Shown here: in pieces, positions 34,101-43,433 of the stretch
Position numbering within the stretch: position 1 is the first letter of the stretch
Layout: every line of letters begins with the position of its first letter
Assembly: GCF_910592395.1 (NCBI RefSeq)
Contig: NC_088319.1
Coordinates: 11,658,001 to 11,722,000, forward strand
Source of the DNA: Lineus longissimus
Taxonomy: Eukaryota; Nemertea; Pilidiophora; Heteronemertea; Lineidae
Reading direction: 5' to 3'
DNA: 64,000 bases
Notes under the pieces: model-generated
The model's database searches: none
Told to the model about the DNA's origin: nothing
The model's input: only the letters and a program-made list of their open reading frames with translations
Translations under genes and position numbers: made by a program

Positions 34101-35357
34101 TGTGCAGGCCCCTTCTAATTCATTTAAAGGATTAGGTCTAATAATTATCTCACTTACGGTTTGAGATAACGGATGAATGGCATCTTCACTATGCGTGATG
34201 GAAGGGTTTCTATCATCAATGGATTTACAATGCTGTGCTTTTTGAAATGTTCCGATTGTTATGTCTTGACCAACGTCATTGAGCGCTGGAGTAACCGAGC
34301 TACTACTAATGCGGAACACCGGGTAGAGAGGGGTGTACTTGTCAGTAATCTGGTCAAGTGGTTGCAAGGAGCAACTCGAGCTGGATGACGTACCAGACAA
34401 ATTTCTTTCGGGCAAATTCGCCTGACCGTCATCAAAAGGAATATCATCAACCGCATTTAACCAGTCCATAAAACTTTGCTTTGGTGAAACGGCGGGGATT
34501 TTCGCAACTTCCGATATGGTCGGGGCATGAACTTCGTTTGGTTTTGGTCCAAAGGGCGCACCTGTTGGTTCCCTTTGCGTATTTACACTCTTGGTGTCCT
34601 GGTTTTTCAAAGTCCTGCACACAACTATCTTATCAGGTTCGTCAGATACCCATGTGTTCCTGCGATTAACATGCTCCTGTTCCTTTGTAGTGGGAATACA
34701 TGTTCCGGTCTTGGCATAACCGTCGCCACCTTGCACTCCTCCCGAGGCAGACTTCGGTTGTGTCTTGCTGTCGCCATTCCATTCTGCGCGCTGGCTAATC
34801 TGGTTCTCAAAACGTGGAACGGTCATACCCCCTTCAGCATTTTTCCAAGATTGAAGTGTTCGTAGAAAGTCTATATGTTCATAGTCAATGTAACCCGATC
34901 CCAATCGGCCATGCCACTTCCGACACGACTTCGTCCTAATAACCGATAATATATGCTTTTCGCTATTTTTCTTTGTTTTGCTGGAATTCATTTTTAACGG
35001 GCAGAAATCTGTCTGGCTACTTGAGCCATTGATACTGTAATACAGCGTCGATTGGACACTTTCGAAGACAGTTTCCTGATCAGATTCATAAGAGCTTTCG
35101 CAGGCTTCAAGGCATCCGTTCCCCAATTCATTACACCCGTAATCTACGCAGTCGTGGTAGCAGGTACTGGTCTGGCCATCGATGTCGTTGGTAGAAATTG
35201 AGTCAGTGCTATGGACGAGGACGGGCTCCATGAGTTGTGGAACTAAACGGACATGGCGATCGAATAAAAACCCGGGCGAGTAACTGTCCCAAGCTAAGCT
35301 GTTAAGGCTTGACCCGGAGAGGCCTGGAAAGAAATAAGGAACCATGATTGGTATCAT
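28161..35357 (-). CDS. Giant single-exon protein, candidate multi-helix A-kinase anchoring protein
   Basis: Uninterrupted 2398-codon ORF, the only long one in the window. Six amphipathic segments fit or nearly fit the RII-anchoring consensus (small/hydrophobic pairs spaced i, i+3/4, i+7/8, i+11): 646-657 SWGFVQGIVEEA, 751-762 AAGIASLVIVQA, 851-862 AGGIVRTVINRS, 920-931 ASRIASYILKRS, plus 1058-1069 SKEILRSVIYEN and 1111-1122 ADGIVESALLQH with a non-standard last residue. KVAF at 1908-1911 is an RVxF-type PP1 motif. PKA-type RRxS sites are S1503, S1519, S1621 and S1850. Repeats: a 22-residue SSHSGLSSM duplication (1347-1395), 16-residue SPVSKTIQEAE array (about 1439-1665), a paired L(K/R)DEIR module (1272-1320 and 1835-1880) and a C-terminal 52-residue duplication (2281-2386). 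No signal peptide or membrane span. One huge exon, PKA and PP1 motifs suggest the SPHKAP/AKAP11 group; this is inference. The frame is open upstream to a TGA at 35394-35396, so a 5' exon is possible. Confidence 0.7.
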   Translation of the reverse strand: MIPIMVPYFFPGLSGSSLNSLAWDSYSPGFLFDRHVRLVPQLMEPVLVHSTDSISTNDIDGQTSTCYHDCVDYGCNELGNGCLEACESSYESDQETVFESVQSTLYYSINGSSSQTDFCPLKMNSSKTKKNSEKHILSVIRTKSCRKWHGRLGSGYIDYEHIDFLRTLQSWKNAEGGMTVPRFENQISQRAEWNGDSKTQPKSASGGVQGGDGYAKTGTCIPTTKEQEHVNRRNTWVSDEPDKIVVCRTLKNQDTKSVNTQREPTGAPFGPKPNEVHAPTISEVAKIPAVSPKQSFMDWLNAVDDIPFDDGQANLPERNLSGTSSSSSCSLQPLDQITDKYTPLYPVFRISSSSVTPALNDVGQDITIGTFQKAQHCKSIDDRNPSITHSEDAIHPLSQTVSEIIIRPNPLNELEGACTNQSITLSRSFCDAATSTELRDSRSQDVVYCGVTSIGTGISSFDDLLLEHVEMCVPNVERVCSQSDGHHVDHAVEQNGVPSDVNRAQDVMPWREDKLRSSDNNADHNVAQADSRRSNDCFANQKTTTDGKMTIERGKSKANELHKTSNVDKGMNRSDEVKKAFLSETGGLGCSHVNDGEIPITWPCGVGKAEVVRRKKDAIEEWRMEKYMSKIQNKQLCACADCAAFSWGFVQGIVEEAKLEVEGELRATQCAVKSGVLHNENDAPAMTHLGDDVKIDRSLTTETTSVLPSRTSDRKYLRAVNSDTVKYRLYAGPDARRYQSYTDQTILSPIAAGIASLVIVQAQRELGLEYGERLGETTIPFAIANSTADKDANVRVTENKLAKNNTKDKHGNDGEHLSCETAEITTPMTDSSANCHIDDAHHTIKSISKEAGGIVRTVINRSKEFLGLDLNVNTIDSTNDPAMDAYILQGLKDLDKDSSSIRESEGESGAGSEICLRRNASRIASYILKRSAWEVSHLTSCARTTPDTHSEIKVARSEGEMKVSKVPRGNEGDSLADSNQESGLMADESVFSISSESNISGSCSLDSFSSSLSHAAVTDSGNEEKARSLSATGYHKDFSLKAGTKSTADILEFADKMSKEILRSVIYENFGDRKDLNPELARKTGCFPQKHTGGNNLNKHKNIESYAGVLADGIVESALLQHMGIKAGRRDAEPETCTSALCQTVDKVNKSGEFMLRAPQDVEEMKRMSTSIGPHRSLDMTKKATALYGEPLIQTCHSDDNTTMKTSKSQIPDTNRQEDPLYSIPSAASEDLELTTTSMKISSDHEINPCQHLGPCSDSLCSCTLSASRSCSSSLSSLNSQLRDEIRLLVETFKDDKSLSEEDFQEYYTLMTSCSSIFSDLEPVSSLHTTVAASTQDSICISPSISSHSGLSSMNNFKRIGSISPSSMEESSHSGLSSMDNFKRIGSRFPSSMEERTKDEISLLAESLMPGRSTTSHKTQTASILKTSHTEDNTLKNESPGSKTIQKAKTHDKESPVSKTIQEAETLGMESPVSKTIQEAETLGMESPVSKTIQEAKPLRRGSPVSKTIQEAKPLRRESPVSKTIQEAETLGMESPVSKTTQEAETLRMDSPVSKTIQNAKTLGMESPVSTVNHEEDSNLSRESLVSETTALEKDNTLRKESQVLETRTQEEDNTLGRRSSVSKPTCVKDNTLGRKSLVFETTTQEKDNTFGRDSPVTETSHGEDNTFGREESIIKTSNGVDALKSEASFSKTNRLDMDRDGQPTKIEFEKDIPRNLQLPPTRNGYEDIPPGSKFLIPQSSCEDNTRANKSLTAVCNSKYMVRDTSLEEHRRQATQLVQELRINEENSESISRKPGDSNHDGCSSNRVHSRQPIWSYSDSSLLSDSFGGSGSDSVSSLDDELKDEIRRVSDMLDNERCPSDATVLSVLSTASSCSLISDSNQRSAKDWNGIEISTSVQEDSKEQGTIKVAFDLSMTGKGSTDYSAVISTNIESSDINEDTNTTMTQTSSSETYPSLCLIKSSQSLDLKNFDGEVSLDGNDNEAKRRIQELDNTSELAGTCKPKTNTKRGSKQIRSNYSVPPDKRCTSEKRKVEVRRLKESTSTRSSTVVKKVDQNTPTASLTSSGKYAQSSSKSESIGIKGTGPSISKCRPRNVKMAASKPLITRLISARTVLPRTLKTRPIIVEKALAKASETKSVGVKKAVTTTPESQIYVGKDSPVQFSHASCAQVTLQTPEKKEKVTREVPREQVSKEKGWKGTPAASPCGSREGQTSLHSFRAARAEVANFASQGNRKLVRGVGRIGQIHENSTGISFREARAEMANFSTRIRDKGAPGLRVRNVGTEGIKLGAKATPAKTANATDRTRLRNVPFVKKPSRDDMLGVQADECSPRRPGAEGITLVANTTTPRAANATVRPRLRNIPFVKQPSQESMSGAPEVKCSTPGRPKLKNRFAKLMTSK
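30290..31050 (-). repeat. Coding tandem repeat, 48-bp (16-residue) units
   Basis: Encodes residues about 1437-1690 of the large protein. The first part (to about residue 1570) is eight or nine close copies of ESPVSKTIQEAETLGM; the later part is diverged units (SPVTET, DNTLGRR, EEDNTL) of 14-17 residues. Near-identity of neighbouring units at the DNA level suggests recent slippage or unequal exchange, so unit number is probably variable between individuals. Confidence 0.85.
31165..31325 (-). repeat. Coding duplication, SSHSGLSSM(N/D)NFKRIGS
   Basis: A 25-residue (75-bp) tandem duplication in the large protein at residues about 1347-1395, with very few substitutions between copies. Confidence 0.8.
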
Positions 35358-35370
35358 AATGGCTAGTGGT

Positions 35371-35390
35371 ACATACCTTGGGGTCCACTC
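35371..35390 (-). promoter_or_regulatory. Possible splice signals just upstream of the large ORF
   Basis: On the minus strand a good donor match CCAAG|GTATGT falls at 35377/35376 and a weak, A-rich acceptor-like AACAG ends at 35390. Both lie within 35 bp of the ATG. If the donor is used by an upstream exon the ORF would need another acceptor; if the acceptor is used the coding exon begins here. The sequence does not decide. Confidence 0.3.
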
Positions 35391-35396
35391 TGTTCA

Positions 35397-36543
35397 TTTT
35401 TTATTTCATTTACAATTTACACATTTTAGTTTTGAAACAAGGTCAAACGACAAACCTCAGTGACTTTGAATGCATAATTAAAATACGCATGTACCAAAAA
35501 AATTTATTTGTCACGGGTAATGCAAAGGTTTTTTGGAATATTTTGAAAAGCACTCACTGGCAGATATACATTTTCATGATATATCCTATGTCCAAAAATG
35601 TGTGTGTTTTTTCTAAAAATAAGTGTATCGCGTACTTGTAATGCATCGTAGGGCATTTGTGGTGCATGTTAAGGTGTCTTTGTGGTACTTTGGTGATATG
35701 GTTAGGGATCTTTTTTACTTTCATAACGTTAAAAAGTTCCTGTTATTTGAGGGTACTTACTCTTGCCTGCATGTATCGGCCAGGGGGCCACATCTGGTAC
35801 TTGCAAATGCATCAGTGTACTTCCGTGATGAGTATATAACTATTGTGGTGATGTTTCTCGAGTGAGAAGCATAGACATTTTGATATCTGAAAATAAATGT
35901 TGAGATTAAAATTAATTATTAATGGTGCAGAGTATGAGACTTCGTAACGTTCGCAAGAATTTTTAAGCTATTGACGTTCGTGGCCTCTGTAAATCTTTAT
36001 ACAGCCGGACTTTTCTTCCTCTTTTTTTCACTTCTTCAATAGCAATTTGCAGGATCGTCTGCCGACTAATTCTGAAGAAAAAAAACAACACCCGCCGGCC
36101 ATCTTATCTGATCAAACAAAGGGCTCAAATCTGATCAAATTACTGAGCCAGTTTGAACTTCCCAAACTCCCAACGCTGTCTAAAACGCGCTTGGTGTTGG
36201 GTGAAAGGCCGTTAAACTTGTCAAAACGAAAATAGGCTACTTTTGTCCGGTGAGCTGTAAATCGACCAATTGATATCATTTATTTGCATCCTCAAATTGC
36301 GTGTGAAAATAAAACAAAATACCACATAGGCCTACCTTGAAAAATGACATAAGTACATGAGAAAAATTGTGTCGTTTATCCTTAATTTCTCTGGTCAAAA
36401 AGGGAAATTCAATTTCAAGACGGGGCGCAGCATCGGTCTGGCTTCATATTGAAGCCAGCTCAAGAGATTGCTGTATTTCCCACGTGTCGTAATGTCCGCC
36501 AGCATGGCAAACCAACACAGATTGTCTCTGTTGATGGGTTGAA
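35397..36543. other. Upstream flank of the large gene
   Basis: No supported gene. The first 500 bp are AT-rich. Minus-strand frame 36395-36721 (108 codons) covers the CRE region and could be an upstream exon, but has no domain. Confidence 0.4.
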
Positions 36544-36600
36544 TGACGTCACAGCGTAACGTCCGCAGGTACCCGATCAACGTCCTGATATGTGACGTCA
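36544..36600. promoter_or_regulatory. Two CRE palindromes (TGACGTCA)
   Basis: TGACGTCA at 36544-36551 and again at 36593-36600, 49 bp apart, with a TACGTCAC variant at 36630. These are the full palindromic sites bound by CREB/ATF factors. They lie about 1.2 kb upstream of the large minus-strand ORF, beside the most GC-rich part of this flank (36.4-37.2 kb). A promoter role is inferred. Confidence 0.45.
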
Positions 36601-36791
36601 CGCCATCAGTCCAGGCGGTGACCGTCGGGTACGTCACGTACCTCGGCTTTTTTCTGCCTTGGGGAGGAGATTTTACATGCGTTTCCAATGTGTCTGCATA
36701 CGGATAACCAATATCACTCATTCACTGAAAACGCATAATTCCCTTCTTTCTACGGGATGTTGAATCTGGTATTTTATTTTTGTATTTTAAA

Positions 36792-37268
36792 TTCTAAAAT
36801 ACCTTGGTACCGTAAAGTCAACTTTTAAATGGAAAATGCATAAGCCTCGTTCTGAGAGCGGAGTGTTTTGGACACGCAACCAAGATGCTCTACCAAAGTT
36901 CCCTCGGGTTGCACTAAAATGTGGAAACCATGCACACGTCACGTCAAAGGAATTTCACCTCACTTCAGAAGTTTGAGGCTCTCAAAACATTGCTTCAAAC
37001 ACAAATCAGTCAAGGAAGCATCAACCACCCTAAGTTTTTTAATGAGCACTACACATATTTGCCGAGAAAAACGCTCCAAATAGCCCATTTGCGCGGATTT
37101 TAGCATCACTTGAGCGAGCCGATGCGGACTTCCTATGCGCGCTAACATAATGTAAACAACGGCGCTACCGGCGCTCCGGCCGGGCCGGCGATGGATGGAA
37201 TTTGCCAAATTCGCACATATTCAAGTTATTTTCGTGGCCTATCTTTTTAATTTTGAGGTATTTTAGAA
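36792..37268. repeat. GC-rich segment between 12-bp inverted repeats
   Basis: TTCTAAAATACC at 36792-36803 is perfectly inverted as GGTATTTTAGAA at 37257-37268. The segment between is richer in GC, including a CCGGCCGGGCCGGCG stretch near 37180. It may be a small transposon or chance; it abuts the foldback that follows. Confidence 0.35.
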
Positions 37269-37270
37269 TA

Positions 37271-37440
37271 GAAATTGAACCCTCGGCTTCGGACCTTGGT
37301 TGAGTTACCAAGACACTCTCGGGTGGAGCTAAAATTTCGTCCAAACCCTCGCCTGTCGGCTCGGGTTTGGACTGTATTTTAGCTCCACCCGAGAGTGTCT
37401 TGGTAACTCAACCAAGGTCCTCCGCCTCGGGTTCAATTCC
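37271..37440. repeat. 170-bp foldback with 45-bp perfect arm core
   Basis: The two arms are about 78 bp each with a short spacer. A 45-bp core (starting GGACCTTGGTTGAGTTACCA, ending GGTGGAGCTAAAAT) is perfectly inverted. Flanking CCTCGGCTTCGG and CCTCCGCCTCGG are instead in direct orientation. A transcript would form a long hairpin. It could be a foldback or MITE-type element; no target duplication was identified. Confidence 0.8.
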
Positions 37441-40400
37441 TTAAACAAAAATCGTGCCATAAGAAGCGTCGCATTGGTTCCAAGCTCTGTTCTTCAACCC
37501 AAGTGAAAGTATTGCCAAACGGACCGGACAATGACGAAAAACCACAACATTTTCTACAGCGACCATTCTTCCATGAAAGACAGTTACTAAAGCTACACAA
37601 AAAAAATCGAGGGTCATCCATTTAGTTTTTTGAAATATTCAATTTTGCACGAAATCGGCGCAAAACGCATCAAATGGCACTGAACGGCACTTAGACCCAC
37701 GGCCGACGCAAAATCCCAAATTCTGTGTACACATACGTCGAGATAAGCTGTACTTACAGTCCAAGTCACATGACATCCGTTAATCCGCTGCAGAAGGGAT
37801 GCCGATTGTGATTTTGACTGTAATGTATATAGGCGACGAGAAGAAACATTAAGTTACATGTAACTGATGCACGCTAACCTAGCCAAATGTGACAATACCC
37901 GCGGTCGAAAACATCATAAAAAAGTCTCTGTCGCCGGCGGAATTGTTTGTTTTTCCTACCCCTGGCCGCCATAGATAATGTCAATGTCCGTGTAGTAATG
38001 GCTCTGAATGACCACGGGTCATATGGATTTGTCCTGGCTGCATGTGAAATAAGCAGCAAAACAGTTGTAGTAATTTATCATCCATGTTGCTCTTTTTCCT
38101 TTTTGTGTTTGGAGGATTTTATTCGACCGCAACACTGGCGTTGCGTGTCCACCAGGCGTTTGTCGGCACTTGTTTACTCCGATGAAATCTGCTCGAAATG
38201 GGTATGAGGCGAATAAAATTCGTTATTGGGCGCCAAGTTTCGCCAGCCTTACGAAGAACGTCGAAGTCGGTAAAGTATGTAAATGTACTTTATAGACGAC
38301 GTTTTTTAAAAAAATTGCCCGGTTCCTCGTACAGCTATCCGTACAGAAGATGTTTAACAAGAGTCAAGTGAATGAATTAGCACTGGACTTCGTGATACGA
38401 CAGGTCTTCGAAGTTCTCGTATTCGTCATTCGTAGGTGATGCGAAACAGGCAGGTGGCAGAATTGAGTTTACGACCCATCTTTGTCCAATTCAGCAAAGT
38501 TCTATCTTGTGAAGGGGCGTTTTCGCCCCAGCGCATAGGGAATTGCTCTTAATTGCACATTTTTAGATTACATTACATTGGTCACGACATTCCAATTACA
38601 TTCACTATATGCTCTATCTCGATGAATGTCAGATCGAATCTTTCCATCGAGAAATTGGATGGTTTATCTCAAAAGTCACCATCCTCTCTGGGAGCATGCA
38701 GATAAAGCTACTCCAGACACGTCGCCGGTTTCGGAAACATACATGTAGGTCAAATAGAGCAACATGGTAGACATCGAACAGTATCTTCTTCATAAAAAGG
38801 CTTATGCATGTTTACTAATATTTCTACTTGCAGGCTTGGATGCAACGGATATAGCTCGATCGTGAAAAAAGGTAAGACATGTTTTGTCATTAGGTCGATA
38901 TGTCCGTTCTGAATATCAACGTATATCTTGTTTCTTGCCGTCAGATAAGCCCAGTCTGAGTCATGTGTTACATGGCACGATGTTGCCAGAATGAGTTCGT
39001 TCCAAAGATAATAAGTGCAAAAGTTAGGCGATTTCGACTGACCCTTTAGATGGTCTACCTGAGGGACGGGACTGATGGACTAAGTCCCAAGAACCCAAAC
39101 TAACTGTAGTACACATTCATTCCCGGCGGTCGAGGCGGGCCACCGATTCGTAGGATGATTCGAATCGGCATATGGAGATCAAGACTCGTTCTGTTATAAA
39201 TTGGGTACCGGTTCTCAGTGGTAAAGCGGAAATCTTACGTCATTCGTTTGAGAGGACGATTTCGTTAAAAATTAAGACTTCCTTGGAGAAATACACCGGT
39301 ATCAGCATGACAGATTTTAAGTAATCCTCTGACAGAAATGACGCATATTCTCCCAGATTAACCTTTAAATACCATTTCCTAAGTAGGTTAAATTTTCCTT
39401 AATTGAAATTTAAATGCATAAAATGAAAGATCATCCACTTTGAACAACGTTTTCCATTTTATGAAAATAAACCCGCGTGACTTTAAACAAGGTCTTTGAG
39501 GAAAAATGAAGCGTGATCTTTTAAAAGCATCTAAAGGCAGAACGGAGCATTATGGGGTATAAGACGAAAATTTAGTTTCTCAAATGCCGTGAAAGTGCAA
39601 AGCTATTAGGAAATAGTGACTATTGAATGCCTCCCTCTAAATAAGGTGCAAGGAACCAAACTGCACCCAGTGGAAACATTTCTTTTTCATTTCATGAAAG
39701 GCTTACTAAAAACGAGCCTTTAATTTAGTACGGAAGCAGAAATTAGGCGATTTTTTAGTGCTACTCTACGTGCCCTTGAAAAATGTCATTACTTTACCTT
39801 TACTAAGAAAATTACGTGGCTATTTTTTTTTTATAATGTGCTAATCGTTGTCCTTCAAACAAATTTGATTTCGTCAAAATGTCTTCATGTTTCTTCGTTA
39901 ATCTTCGCCCTTGATTATTTCCTAGTATATGCATAATATTCTGAAAAGAGATAATTGTATCCTAGAAGATATCGTACTGAATATACATGTACTTCTAAAA
40001 CGAATCACGAAAGAATCACGCAGGTTACAATCAACAAATTCTGATATTGGCATTCACGCGTCACACGCATTGCCCAAAGTGCTTGACATAGTATCTTCCC
40101 ACCCCCACAAAAAAACTTGCGGGCGTTTCATTGGAGTCCTGACGCCTGATGAAATATGCACGGCCTGCGACCAGAAAATCCTGCTGCAAAAACATCCTGT
40201 ACTCAATCCCACATTCGTTTCTTTAACCGATCAAAGAGCTGAAAAGAAACACAGCTGCTCTTCAGTCCAAGAAGATAACCCAACTATAAACTGATTTGAT
40301 CACTAAGTCGAGTCACGTCTCCGAGATTCCGATCCGATATTTCACCTAATCTGTTATTCAAACAATGTCTGTCATGTCGGTTACATCTGTTGAATTCACA

Positions 40401-41071
40401 TTGTTATAACGTAAACATGAGGTATTTTATGTCCGCTTGCTATGGTTGAAAATCAGAAGGATTGGACCGGTGAAGAGGACCGCCTGAGAGAATCCAATAT
40501 GTACCAGGAGTGGGGGTGCCAAGAATCGGTCTGGAGACCTGATATTTGGGCAGAAAAATATAATTTTGTTCATCTTTACGTGACTATTATTACAAATATC
40601 ACAAAATATGGTCCACATAGCTGTGTTAACACGCAACAATCATTGCGATTCTTTTAAAAGTTGTTTCTTTGTGTTGCGGACGAAGGTTGAGACTGAATAG
40701 GGACTCTTTGAATCTTTCTCGCCTCCTTCAATGTCACAACGAATAGATCAACCAATATTGTATGTACACTTCAAGAAAAAGCTAGAGTAGCCGAGTCATT
40801 GTTGGCAATAACGAAAGTGGCTATTTTACGTGACTTTCTTATTGATACCTAAGGCGTTTTAGCAATTAGGACTTAGACTACAAAAGTGAGGCCTTGTATT
40901 GGGATCAGGTCGAGTTAAGGTAATGCCGGCAAGGTTTTGGGTTTGGACAAGGACATGAAACTGAAGTGGCGTAAAATTGTCAGTGTAGTATACGACACAC
41001 TTAACGATAACGGGATGTAGAATAGCTGCAACCTATGATCGATACAAACAACAGCTACGCAGAGCGAGCAC
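37441..41071. other. Gene-free stretch
   Basis: No supported gene. Small hairpin GGGGCG-TTTT-CGCCCC at 38514-38529. The 121-codon frame at 39929-40294 has no recognisable domain. Confidence 0.5.
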
Positions 41072-41360
41072 ATTATACGCCCGCCATAAGAGTAAAGGGT
41101 TGTTGGTCAGGGTGAAAAGTGTGTGAAGAAGCAGGTAAGCGGAAAATGGAAACAGGTCTTCGTGACCTTGAACTTTGACCTTTTGACCTCCAAGTCAAGA
41201 GGCTTCTTGGGGCCTATAATAGTGCCCTGCAAACCAGGTTAGGTGACTATACATGATGTAGAATTTCAGTAATCGCGCGGACAATGAAAAGTTAACGGAC
41301 AGACGGACAGACGGACACCCAGCGCCATACCATAATACGCTCCGGAGCGGGCGTATAAAA
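41072..41360 (+). mobile_element. Short Helitron-like (pearl-type) non-autonomous element
   Basis: Starts TATACGCCCGCC (41075-41085) and ends with ACGGACAGACGGACAGACGG microsatellite, then the hairpin ATACGC-TCCGGAGCGG-GCGTAT (41335-41356) and an A-run. The left end matches the right hairpin arm. This layout (subterminal match, ACGG-type microsatellite, terminal hairpin) is that of pearl-like Helitron-derived elements of marine invertebrates. TTTGACCTTTTGACCTCC is an internal tandem of nuclear-receptor half-sites. Confidence 0.6.
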
Positions 41361-41942
41361 AGGGCATGACTGATAGTCGTTTTGATCTTTTTGTTATCTT
41401 TATTCATGTCTCATGTCCACGTTGACACGATATTCCTGACAAAATAAATCACTTTTTTTTTCTTAGTTATTGTCTCATATGACGAATCGAGAAAGACTCG
41501 GTGAGCGTGCCCGAGAATGTCTAGCCAGGCGATTATCTGTATCTATACGCATCCTCCATTCTATCAGCTCCGAAGATAGAACACACAGAGCATACTTCAT
41601 CACCGAAACGAATATAGAAGCCACTCTATTCTCCCGAAGCCATGTTCGCTGCCTTTATGATAAGGTGATTTGTATGCGGTGTGGGCCAGCCTAAATGGGC
41701 CACTTACTTACCATTAGGGGCTCTAGAGAAAGACACGGTTTGTCCAGATTTCCGTGATGGAAGTACATAAGCTGCTCGTGATGGGGTTTTTATTGTCAAA
41801 GAGAAACTACTGGTATTTGTGATTGTTGTTGTATCTACGTTTCATCGAATGTATTCCAGGCTTTGGCCAGTTACCCAGGATAAGGGAGCATAGGTTAACA
41901 TTTAATTTGTTTGCCTCTTCCGTGTCTTACTGTGCAGTTAAA

Positions 41943-42053
41943 CGAATTCTGGCCTATAGCCCAATACACGTCTGTTGTCCAGAAACAAAGCCCGCTTGCA
42001 CCTGGGCAATATCGACCCCACGCAATAGCTTGGGAGTCGATAGGCCTAAATAG
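41943..42053 (+). repeat. Dispersed repeat family 2, internally deleted copy
   Basis: GGCCTATAGCCCAATACACG, GTCTGTTGTC, ACAAAGCCCGC, GCACCTGGG then ATCGACCCCACGC and GTCGATAGGCCTAAA. The middle part present in the 14.4-kb and 57.3-kb copies is missing. Confidence 0.6.
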
Positions 42054-43245
42054 GCATGGGGAAAAAAAGAAATGGAACCTTTAAAGGGTTTGTCATTTCC
42101 TTTCATTTGTATCTCTTAAACTCCCTCTTCCTCTCAAAAGACTAAAAAAGAAAGTTGTAGCTTCACTTTTTTAGATCTATTCATCTATTTCCATCTGTAA
42201 ACCCAAAGCTTTACGGACAATTTGCAAGCATCACATTACGTGTAATACAGACAAACAGAATCAACAGGTCAGGTCATTCTTTAAAAGAAATGTTTTTAAG
42301 TCTCAATAATCGAAAAAGGCGAAGTTTGTCTATCTGGGTATTTCTCATTCACTGACACGAAAAAATCCAGATGCTGAACAGTACCTGCTGATAGGACCAC
42401 ATCGTTTCTCATATCAAGACAGACAACGCAATCTGCAGCCTTTCCGCAATGTAAAGCATGGTTAGTCTACCACAACGGTTGCGATCGTACGGCACATTAA
42501 GTTCTGCTGCATCAGCGAGTCCAGTCGGTATCTTTTCCTGATCCCGGGTGTATTTTTTAACAAAGTGTAGGATCCTCTTTTATCAAGCATACATCTGAAT
42601 CGGCGATGAAATAAGTGTCATGCCACCACGGTACCGCCAGCACCCAAATAAGACCCACTTAAAAACAAAAAAATACATCCTGAATGTCATAATCGCCTTG
42701 TCCTTTTATCTCACAGCACAACTGAACAGAATTGTTTTTCTATGTGCATCGCTCACTGACATTTGAGACCTTTCCACTGATACGTATTCAGCAGTTTTTC
42801 TAAGCAAGATATCAAATAATCATTAAGTTTCGAACACGTCACAGAAGTAGAAAAAGCTGAGAAAAGGCCGAAAAAAGACAGGACATATTAATCATTCAGT
42901 CAAGGTTGTGTGGTTCCGGGCCCACGGGTCTGACGAGCCGTTGCGTCTGATCTTTGGGGCCCGATTCGTTAAGTCAGAAGAGACATTAGGAGTTTTATGC
43001 ACGCATATATGTGGTTGATATGTTTAATGGTGGTTGGAAGGCGGTAGTTTGAATCAGTGAAAACAATGGGTAAATTCAAGTTTGATACTCATGGGCGTAA
43101 TTATGTAGCTGGACTTTTTAAAAGTTAGATGGATGTACTTGTGTGTTTTATTTGTTATGTGATGTCTTTGGTCAGTATGTGTGAACGTTTGTATTTGTGA
43201 TGAGTGTGTAGTTGGACCGTTATATCATGAAACACAATGAGGTCA
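42054..43245. other. Gene-free stretch
   Basis: No supported gene or strong repeat. Confidence 0.4.
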
Positions 43246-43314
43246 TCTCTATGTTCCTCGGGTTTCATGTTCCCCAGGTCCTACGTTCCTCGGACCCTAT
43301 GTTCCCTGGGCCAT
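43246..43314 (+). repeat. Minisatellite of about 17-bp ATGTTCC(C/T)NGG units
   Basis: Four diverged units in a row: ATGTTCCTCGGGTTTC, ATGTTCCCCAGGTCCT, ACGTTCCTCGGACCCT, ATGTTCCCTGGGCC. Confidence 0.65.
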
Positions 43315-43433
43315 GCGCCTCGAGTCATACAACATGTTCCCCCACACGATAAACGACATATCTGGTTGGTGAAGAGAACCCGCTACGGACAATGATGATG
43401 ACGGACCATCGTTGCAGACAGAGGCTAAATAAT

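Noticed and set aside
36395-36721. 108-codon minus-strand frame as a first coding exon of the large gene
   Set aside because: A donor-like GAG|GTACGT exists at about 36641, but its phase does not fit the only visible acceptor before the large ORF, and no domain is present.
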